Shown: positions 1 to 4,696 of the stretch, piece by piece
Position numbering within the stretch: position 1 is the stretch's first letter
Layout of the letters: the number at the start of each line of letters is the position of its first letter
Notes under the pieces: generated by a model
Told to the model about the DNA's origin: nothing
What the model saw: only the letters and a program-made list of their open reading frames with translations
Database searches by the model: none
Made by a program: the position numbers and the translations under genes
Assembly: GCA_002746425.1 (NCBI GenBank)
Contig: NVXB01000041.1
Span: forward strand, 28,639-35,040
Source: Hyphomicrobiales bacterium
Lineage (GTDB): Bacteria; Pseudomonadota; Alphaproteobacteria; Rhizobiales; GCA-2746425
DNA: 6,402 bases
Direction: 5' to 3'

Positions 1-435
1 TATGAAAATCAGGACACATCGCAAGATGATTTCAATTTGCGCGGTCTGTTCACCACCGATAGCGAGGGGTGTTATTCATTCCGCTCTGTCAAACCTGCAG
101 GCTACCCGGTGCCAACAAACGGGCCGGTAGGCGATTTGTTGCGGGCGCAAGACCGCTACCCATTTCGCCCCGCTCATGTGCATTTCATCATTTCAGCGCC
201 GGGGCACAAAACGCTGATTACGCAAGTATTTTCCGACACCCATAAAGCGCTGGTTGATGATGTGGTGTTTGGTGCCAAGGAATCCATCATTGGTGATTTC
301 GTTACACATGATGGCCCGCACGCGAATTATCCCGGCATAGAAGGCACGTTTTTTACGTGTGAGTTTGATTTCAAATTGGTGAAGGGAACGCCGACATTTC
401 CCGTGCCACCCATCACCGGCAAAGTGGATAGCTAA
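1..435 (+). CDS. Intradiol ring-cleavage dioxygenase, C-terminal half (partial; hydroxyquinol/catechol 1,2-dioxygenase-like)
   Basis: Cytoplasmic non-haem Fe(III) dioxygenase that would cleave a catechol or hydroxyquinol ring between the two hydroxyls. The frame is open from base 1 (144 visible codons, stop TAA at 433-435). The family is usually about 280-310 residues, so roughly the N-terminal half lies left of the window, and the TTG at 37 is internal, not a start. The signature is clear: GxYxFRSVKP, then YPVP with a Tyr at 103-105, then NGPVGDLL, then RPAHVHF with His codons at 175-177 and 181-183. These match the second Tyr and the two His iron ligands of the family. The Tyr in codon 1, followed by ENQD, sits where the first Tyr ligand is expected (inference). 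The tail VFGAKESIIGDF resembles hydroxyquinol 1,2-dioxygenases more than catA types, but the exact substrate is uncertain. Only six bases separate it from the next gene, which suggests an operon. Confidence 0.9.
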   Translation, partial: YENQDTSQDDFNLRGLFTTDSEGCYSFRSVKPAGYPVPTNGPVGDLLRAQDRYPFRPAHVHFIISAPGHKTLITQVFSDTHKALVDDVVFGAKESIIGDFVTHDGPHANYPGIEGTFFTCEFDFKLVKGTPTFPVPPITGKVDS

Positions 436-441
436 AACAAT

Positions 442-1191
442 ATGAGCAACAAACCTCTTTCAGGCAAAACAGCGATTATAGCCGGCGGATCCGGCGGTGT
501 TGGCAAAGCTGTGTGCGCGCAAATGGCGCAAGCTGGCGCAAAAGTCGTCATCAGCTATCGCAATAATAAAGCTGGTGCTCTTGAGATTCTGGCAAGCCTT
601 GAAGGCGAAGGGCATATCGCCCTGCCGCTGTCGATTGAAGACACCACTTCCATCAACAGTTTTCGCGATGCCGCGCTGGAAGCCATGGGCGGTGCCGACA
701 TTCTGGTCAACACCGCTGGCATGACCAAGCCTGTGGCCCATAGCGATCTGGATGGTCTAACCGACGAGATTATCGATGAAGTGTTCATCAATAATTTTCG
801 CGGTGTGTTCGCTACCATTCGCGCCTTTGCCCCGGCGCTGAAAGCATCAGGCGATGCGACAATCGTCAACGTATCGTCCATCGCAGCGTTCAAAGGTTTT
901 GGATCATCCATCGCCTATTGCGGCGCTAAAGCTGCGCTTGATGCCATGACCCATTCCCTAGGCATTGCACTGGGGCCAGAAATTCGGGTGATGTCCGTCT
1001 CGCCCGGTGTCGTCGACACCAGCTTTGTACCGGGCCGCACGCGCGAATTCTCTGAAAAAGCTGCCGCCGCCACGCCGCTGCAAAAAGTGACCGAGGGCGA
1101 GGATGTCGCGCGCGCCATTATGGCCTGCGTCACCCATCTCAGCCATTCCACCGGCACCCGCATCATCGTCGATTCAGGCAGGAGTTTGTAA
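442..1191 (+). CDS. Classical short-chain dehydrogenase/reductase (SDR)
   Basis: 249-residue NAD(P)-dependent oxidoreductase, the usual length for a classical cytoplasmic SDR with a Rossmann fold. Visible motifs: glycine-rich nucleotide loop AGGSGGVG (residues 14-21; Ala replaces the usual Thr), NTAG (90-93), a catalytic Asn in the NFRG segment (118), NVSS with Ser146, and the YxxxK pair Tyr159/Lys163, so the catalytic tetrad is intact. SYRNN after the second beta strand (Arg40) hints at NADP(H) preference (inference). The C-terminus RIIVDSG corresponds to the family's closing VDGG strand. The ATG at 442 fits the family N-terminus but has no clear Shine-Dalgarno, so translation may depend on ribosomes leaving the dioxygenase gene. 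Its stop directly touches the GTG of the BKACE gene. Substrate is unknown: it could oxidise a beta-hydroxy acid to the beta-keto acid used by that neighbour, or act on a ring intermediate. Confidence 0.9.
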   Translation: MSNKPLSGKTAIIAGGSGGVGKAVCAQMAQAGAKVVISYRNNKAGALEILASLEGEGHIALPLSIEDTTSINSFRDAALEAMGGADILVNTAGMTKPVAHSDLDGLTDEIIDEVFINNFRGVFATIRAFAPALKASGDATIVNVSSIAAFKGFGSSIAYCGAKAALDAMTHSLGIALGPEIRVMSVSPGVVDTSFVPGRTREFSEKAAAATPLQKVTEGEDVARAIMACVTHLSHSTGTRIIVDSGRSL

Positions 1192-1194
1192 GTG
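1175..1194 (+). promoter_or_regulatory. Stop/start junction TAAGTG with Shine-Dalgarno for the BKACE gene
   Basis: GCAGGAG inside the last SDR codons (GGAG at 1181-1184) lies 7 bases before a GTG at 1192 that follows the SDR stop TAA (1189-1191) with no gap. This sets the BKACE start at GTG 1192 and implies translational coupling of the two proteins. Confidence 0.7.
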
Positions 1195-2067
1195 CTGCCT
1201 GAGATTTTCATCACCTGCTCGGTCACCGGCAATTTGACCAACCCGGAACACGCGCCGCACCTGCCGATAACACCGCAGGAAATTGCAGATTCGTGCCTTG
1301 AAGCAGCCGAAGCAGGCGCAGCCATTGCCCATATTCATGTGCGCTATCCCGATGGCAAACCATCGATGGAAGTTGAGCATTACCGCGAGGTTGTAAATCT
1401 CATCCGCGCGAAGAACGATGATCTCATTCTCAACCTGACCACCGGGCCGGGCGGGCGTTATCACCCAAGTGATGAAGACCCAGCCATTGCCGGGCCGCGC
1501 ACCTCCATCAAGCGGCCAGAACTGCGCGTGGAGCATATTGTTGCGCTGAAACCGGATATCGCGACGCTTGATCTCAACACCATGAATTCAGGCCGTGAAG
1601 TTGTCATCAACACGCCGCAAAACGTGAAAATCATGGCTGAGCTGATCAATGATAGCGACGTTAAGGCCGAGCTGGAGCTGTTCGACACCGGCGACATTCA
1701 CTTGGCCCATGATTTACTAAAAGTGGGCGTTCTGAAAAACCCCGCCCTTTGCACCCTCATCTCAGGCGTAAAATACGGCCTTCCCTCCACCGCCGATGCT
1801 ATGGGCTTTGCATCTCGCAGCCTGCCAGCGGGCAGTACATGGACCGGCATTGGCGTGGGCCGCATGGCGTTTCCGATGGCTGTGCAGTCCTATCTGCTGG
1901 GCGGACATGTACGCATTGGCATGGAAGACACGACCTATTTGGCCAAGGGCGTTCACGCCAAAAGCAATGCTGAACTGATTGAGAAAGTACGGCATTTAAT
2001 CGAAGCTCTGGGCGGCAAAATTGCCTCTGCGGGGCGGGCAAGACAAATGATTGGTCTTGCTCAATGA
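1192..2067 (+). CDS. BKACE family beta-keto acid cleavage enzyme (DUF849)
   Basis: 291-residue TIM-barrel enzyme of the family founded by 3-keto-5-aminohexanoate cleavage enzyme (Kce). Members use Zn2+ to condense a beta-keto acid with acetyl-CoA, giving acetoacetate and the CoA ester of the remaining acid. Sequence support: N-terminal ITCSVTGN (7-14), HIHVR with His47 and His49 as zinc ligands, LNLTTGPGGR (80-89), LDLNTMNSG (126-134), and GGHVRIGMED near the end, where Glu245 is the third zinc ligand and Arg241/Asp246 match conserved active-site positions. Length and ends agree with the family, supporting the GTG start. Substrate specificity within the family is broad and cannot be read from these motifs alone. 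Next to a ring-cleavage dioxygenase, 3-oxoadipate is an attractive candidate (inference), giving succinyl-CoA plus acetoacetate. A beta-keto acid made by the adjoining SDR is the main alternative. Confidence 0.92.
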   Translation: MLPEIFITCSVTGNLTNPEHAPHLPITPQEIADSCLEAAEAGAAIAHIHVRYPDGKPSMEVEHYREVVNLIRAKNDDLILNLTTGPGGRYHPSDEDPAIAGPRTSIKRPELRVEHIVALKPDIATLDLNTMNSGREVVINTPQNVKIMAELINDSDVKAELELFDTGDIHLAHDLLKVGVLKNPALCTLISGVKYGLPSTADAMGFASRSLPAGSTWTGIGVGRMAFPMAVQSYLLGGHVRIGMEDTTYLAKGVHAKSNAELIEKVRHLIEALGGKIASAGRARQMIGLAQ

Positions 2068-2077
2068 ACATGAAAAT

Positions 2078-2082
2078 GAGGA
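2078..2082 (+). promoter_or_regulatory. Shine-Dalgarno that fixes the MDR start at ATG 2090
   Basis: GAGGA at 2078-2082 is 7 bases before ATG 2090. The frame stays open upstream to a TTG at 2051, but that start would overlap the BKACE end and add 13 residues (beginning VLLNEHEN) that do not look like a family N-terminus. ATG 2090 is therefore preferred. Confidence 0.65.
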
Positions 2083-2089
2083 TTTTGCC

Positions 2090-3082
2090 ATGACGTCATT
2101 GCCACAGGGCCGAGCTCTGCGCGTCAGCGAAATATCGCCTGATCTTGATCATCTCAACGTAGAGATTGTGACGATTGATCCGCCCGCTATTGGCGATGAT
2201 CAGGTGCTGATTGAGGTGATGGCCGCAGGCGTCAACCCATCGGACGTAAAAGCGTCTCTGGGCATGATGCCGCACGCCACCTGGCCGCGCATTCCGGGTC
2301 GCGATTTCGGCGGCATCGTGCGCGAAGGCCCCAGCGAGCTTATTGGAAAGCAGGTTTGGGGCGGCGGCGGCGAGTTGGGCATTTCGCGCGATGGCACCCA
2401 CTCACGCTGGCTAGCGCTGGATGTGGCAGCGGTGCGCGAAAAACCATCAAATTTCTCCATGGAGCAAGCAGGCTCGGTCGGCGTACCGTTTATCACCGCC
2501 CATGACGGGCTGCGCGAAGCGGGATTAAGCGCCGATGATGTGGTGCTGGTATGCGCGGGTAATGGCAAGGTTGGTCAGGCCGTCATTCAGCTCGCAACCA
2601 TGGCCGGAGCCACGGTCTATGCCGTTGGCCGCAATGATCAGGGCTATGTTGGCCATGCCTGCGCACCAATAGAAATGCTCGATAGCTCGACGCAGGATGT
2701 CGAGCAAATCCTGCGCGATAAAACCGATGGCAAAGGCATGAGCCTAGTGTTCAACACCGTTGGCAGCCCCTATTTTGATCTGGCTAACAAGGTGATGGCA
2801 AAGCGCGCGCGCCAAGTGCTGATCTCGACATTCGATCGGGCCATTCCTTTCGATATTCTTCACTTTTTCCGCGGCCGCCATAAATATATCGGTATCGATT
2901 CACTGGCGCTGACCAGCCATGACGGCGCGATTATTTTTGATGATTTAAAACCCAAATTCGAGGATGGCACGTTAAAGCCGTTCCCGATTGTGGAGGCCGC
3001 ATGCCATCCGCTGGATGATGCGGTGAAAGCCTATCAATCCGTGCTGCGCGGCACAAGCAACCGCGTCATTTTGAAACCGTAG
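2090..3082 (+). CDS. Zinc-free MDR / quinone-oxidoreductase-like NAD(P)H-dependent reductase
   Basis: 330-residue medium-chain dehydrogenase/reductase, expected to be cytoplasmic. It has the GroES-like N-terminal domain (about residues 38-110) with AGVNPSDVK (46-54), where zinc enzymes carry a catalytic Cys, and PGRDFGG (69-75) in place of the PGHE zinc motif, so no catalytic zinc is expected. The Rossmann domain starts with AGNGKVGQ (156-163), the AxGxVG cofactor loop. YAVGRND (177-183) places an Arg after the next strand, which favours NADPH (inference). The C-terminal segment with HPLDDAVKAYQ and RVILKP is typical of quinone/enone reductases. Such enzymes reduce quinones or the C=C of alpha,beta-unsaturated ketones. 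In this operon an enone-type ring-cleavage product such as maleylacetate is a plausible substrate, but that is unproven. The gene is 22 bases after the BKACE stop and 12 bases before the cupin. Confidence 0.88.
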   Translation: MTSLPQGRALRVSEISPDLDHLNVEIVTIDPPAIGDDQVLIEVMAAGVNPSDVKASLGMMPHATWPRIPGRDFGGIVREGPSELIGKQVWGGGGELGISRDGTHSRWLALDVAAVREKPSNFSMEQAGSVGVPFITAHDGLREAGLSADDVVLVCAGNGKVGQAVIQLATMAGATVYAVGRNDQGYVGHACAPIEMLDSSTQDVEQILRDKTDGKGMSLVFNTVGSPYFDLANKVMAKRARQVLISTFDRAIPFDILHFFRGRHKYIGIDSLALTSHDGAIIFDDLKPKFEDGTLKPFPIVEAACHPLDDAVKAYQSVLRGTSNRVILKP

Positions 3083-3086
3083 GAGG
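3081..3086 (+). promoter_or_regulatory. Strong Shine-Dalgarno overlapping the MDR stop codon
   Basis: AGGAGG at 3081-3086 overlaps the MDR stop TAG (3080-3082) and lies 8 bases before the cupin ATG at 3095. It is a near-perfect ribosome binding site, so the small cupin is likely well translated and is a real gene. Confidence 0.75.
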
Positions 3087-3094
3087 AAAAGACA

Positions 3095-3427
3095 ATGCAA
3101 GTTACACGATTTACAGAAGCGCCCTCTTATGAGGCACCAGAGCATTACGGCATGGCCTGCCTGCGCCTGCAGGGCAAAGAAGCCACCGATACCGACACCA
3201 TCTGGATCGGCCTGTCCCACATTTTGCCCGGCGGACATACATCACTCAAAGATGCCGCCGTGGAGAAAATTTACATCGTTGTCTCGGGCGAAGTGACCGT
3301 CCAGACCGACACCGAAGAATTCATACTTGGTCCGCTTGATAGCTGCCGCCTTGCGCCAGGAGAAGCGCGAGCACTGCATAATCGGACCAACAAGACCGCA
3401 TCAATACTACTGGCAATGCCAACCTAA
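3095..3427 (+). CDS. Small single-domain cupin with apparently lost metal ligands
   Basis: 110-residue single-domain cupin. The beta-barrel pattern is recognisable: ILPGGHTSL (43-51) followed by EKIYIVVSGEV (57-67), which is cupin motif 1, then FILGPLDSCRLAPGE (76-90) and HNRTN (95-99), which cover motif 2. In a typical cupin, motif 1 carries H-x-H and a Glu, and motif 2 carries a His. When aligned by the conserved glycines and hydrophobic positions, these fall on Lys52, Ala54, Lys58 and Arg92, so no standard metal site remains (reading by eye). The protein may therefore be a non-metal small-molecule binder, an accessory or sensor protein, or an isomerase/lyase without metal, rather than a dioxygenase. 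It follows the MDR gene by 12 bases and precedes the TRAP genes, so it is probably co-transcribed with the catabolic enzymes. The function is not recognised. Confidence 0.8.
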   Translation: MQVTRFTEAPSYEAPEHYGMACLRLQGKEATDTDTIWIGLSHILPGGHTSLKDAAVEKIYIVVSGEVTVQTDTEEFILGPLDSCRLAPGEARALHNRTNKTASILLAMPT

Positions 3428-3508
3428 AAAGACCTGTTTAATTGGACGAACAGAAAACAAAAGACCAGGCGCCGCCAGACTAAAACGGGTCAATTTATTG
3501 GCCAAAAA

Positions 3509-3531
3509 CCAGAGCCGAAAGGCTCACTTGG
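3509..3531 (+). promoter_or_regulatory. GAAA-tetraloop hairpin next to the solute-binding-protein Shine-Dalgarno
   Basis: In the 115-base gap after the cupin, GAGCC (3512-3516) and GGCTC (3521-3525) form a perfect 5-bp stem closed by a GAAA (GNRA) loop. CCA (3509-3511) can also pair with TGG (3529-3531) across a 3-base bulge, touching the first G of the GGAGG at 3531. There is no following T-run, so it is not a standard terminator. It could protect the 5' end of a processed message or modulate translation of the binding protein. The rest of the gap shows no convincing promoter. Confidence 0.5.
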
Positions 3532-3535
3532 GAGG
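3531..3535 (+). promoter_or_regulatory. Shine-Dalgarno that fixes the binding-protein start at ATG 3543
   Basis: GGAGG is 7 bases before ATG 3543, whose product begins directly with a secretion leader. The open frame extends 72 codons further upstream into the cupin gene, but that part has no leader-like character and is rejected. Confidence 0.85.
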
Positions 3536-3542
3536 AACTAGA

Positions 3543-3626
3543 ATGTATAATATTAGTCGTAGAACCATGGTTGGCGGCATGATTGCCCTGACCACTCCAT
3601 TGCTGGGCGGCGGTAAAGCGCTGGCA
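3543..3626 (+). other. Signal peptide coding segment (Tat-like)
   Basis: Residues 1-28: SRR at 5-7, an uncharged core about 8-24, Lys25, then A26-L27-A28 as an AxA cleavage site. The motif resembles SRRxFLK, with Met in place of Phe. Sec export cannot be excluded because the core is moderately hydrophobic. Confidence 0.65.
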
Positions 3627-4628
3627 CAGGAAACCATCAATCTGACCATTGGTTCCAGCCACCCGTTGTTTTTGCCATGGGTTGGCCCGCTGAAAACAAT
3701 CGTCGTTGATAAATCCAACAAGTTGCTGGAAGAGCGCGGCTCCAATTATCGCATCAACTGGACAGAAGCCTTTGGTGGCACGCTGTATAAATTCACCGAT
3801 ACGATGGAAGCCATCACACAAGGCATCGCCGATATCGGCTGGGTTGGTTCCCTGTTCGAGCCAGCGGCTATGCCCCTGCAGAACATTCCGTATTACACGC
3901 CCTTTACCATGCAGACCCTCAGCCAGGCCATCAACACGATGAACCGGTTGAATGTCAGCGAAGAGCCGTTTTTGCAAGAATGGGCCAATCAGGACATCAA
4001 GTTCTTTGGTGCAAGCTGCTCTGGCGGCTATCACCTTTACACCAAGAAACCGATTGAAAAGCTTTCCGACATGGAAGGCCTCAAAATCCTTGGCGTACCA
4101 GCAACAGCTGCATGGATTGAGCCTTTGGGCGCAACGGTTATCAACTCGGCACTGCCTGCCAACTACAATCAGTTGAAAAACGGCGAAGGCGATGGCGTGA
4201 TCATGATCTCCACCGGCGCTGCTGGCTTTAAACTTTATGAGCAGGCTCCATTTGTGACCCGCGTTGATACTGGCCCCATCACCCATGGTGGTTTTGGTAT
4301 CAACACAGACACCTTTAACAGCCTGCCAGAAGATGTGCAGAAGGTAATTGCCGAGCTTGGCCTTGCGTATTCTGTTGAGAATGCCCGTCTCAGCGAAGGC
4401 CGCGAAGAAACCAATTTCGTCAAAATGGCGGAAGGCGGCGCGACCGTGACCACCATGCCTGAAGAGCAACGTCTGGATTGGGTGAACCGCATGCCAGATA
4501 TCGGCAAAAAGTGGGTTGAGGAAACTGAAGCCAGAGGCGTTCCCGGCGGCGATATGCTGAAGAAATTCATGGCCACCGCAATCGAAGAAGGCGCAAAGCC
4601 ACTTCGTGACTGGTCTGAAGGCGTTTAA
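3543..4628 (+). CDS. dctP: TRAP transporter solute-binding protein, DctP family, with Tat-like signal peptide
   Basis: 361-residue periplasmic binding protein that would capture an organic acid and deliver it to the TRAP permease encoded downstream. Residues 1-28 form an export leader with twin arginines (SRRTMV, residues 5-10), a hydrophobic stretch and an ALA cleavage site before Gln29. The mature part has DctP landmarks: LTIGSSHP at the start, ITQGIADIGWV (matching the family's 'GxxDig' strand), EGLKIL (178-183), LPANYNQLKNGEGDGVI (the family's YxxLxxGxxDG segment), INTDTFNSLPEDVQ and a C-terminal helix. In most DctP proteins GLKI is followed by an Arg that clamps the ligand carboxylate; here it is Leu183. 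The ligand therefore cannot be assumed to be a simple C4-dicarboxylate. Stem-loops on both sides of the gene suggest that its message is stabilised or processed separately, which would fit the need for excess binding protein. Confidence 0.92.
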   Translation: MYNISRRTMVGGMIALTTPLLGGGKALAQETINLTIGSSHPLFLPWVGPLKTIVVDKSNKLLEERGSNYRINWTEAFGGTLYKFTDTMEAITQGIADIGWVGSLFEPAAMPLQNIPYYTPFTMQTLSQAINTMNRLNVSEEPFLQEWANQDIKFFGASCSGGYHLYTKKPIEKLSDMEGLKILGVPATAAWIEPLGATVINSALPANYNQLKNGEGDGVIMISTGAAGFKLYEQAPFVTRVDTGPITHGGFGINTDTFNSLPEDVQKVIAELGLAYSVENARLSEGREETNFVKMAEGGATVTTMPEEQRLDWVNRMPDIGKKWVEETEARGVPGGDMLKKFMATAIEEGAKPLRDWSEGV

Positions 4629-4640
4629 TTTAAACCTGGA

Positions 4641-4679
4641 TGGCGCGAGCTTGTCACCAAAAGCAGTAAGCTCGCGCCA
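4641..4679 (+). promoter_or_regulatory. 12-bp intercistronic stem-loop between binding protein and permease genes
   Basis: TGGCGCGAGCTT (4641-4652) is exactly complementary to AAGCTCGCGCCA (4668-4679), giving a 12-bp GC-rich stem with a 15-base loop. The stem starts 12 bases after the binding-protein stop. No T-run follows, so it is unlikely to be a full intrinsic terminator. Its place between a binding-protein gene and its membrane subunit fits a 3' mRNA-stabilising or partial attenuation element that keeps permease expression lower (inference from similar arrangements in transporter operons). Confidence 0.75.
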
Positions 4680-4696
4680 ACTAAACCAACATAATA

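Noticed and set aside
915..1325. Minus-strand open frame across the SDR/BKACE junction
   Set aside because: Both plus-strand genes have intact catalytic motifs there; the antisense product shows no recognisable domain.
3442..3486. TTGGAC at 3442 as a -35 box with a downstream -10
   Set aside because: No acceptable -10 hexamer at 16-18 bases; the nearest A/T-rich match (TAAAAC at 3481) is far too distant.
3327..3542. N-terminal extension of the binding-protein frame by 72 codons
   Set aside because: It overlaps the cupin gene in another frame, has no leader-like or domain character, and the good Shine-Dalgarno plus signal peptide place the start at 3543.
3495..4469. 324-codon open frame on the minus strand
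   Set aside because: It lies almost wholly opposite the well-supported DctP gene, has Cys/His-rich low-plausibility content and no family motif; it is an antisense shadow of codon bias.
4623..4635. AT-rich inverted repeat GTTTAA-T-TTAAAC over the binding-protein stop codon
   Set aside because: A one-base centre cannot fold as a hairpin, and such A/T palindromes arise easily by chance; no operator family is indicated.
4641..4690. Calling the 4641-4679 stem-loop a standard intrinsic terminator
   Set aside because: The stem is followed by AACTAAACCAAC, without a T-run, and the transporter operon continues 18 bases later.
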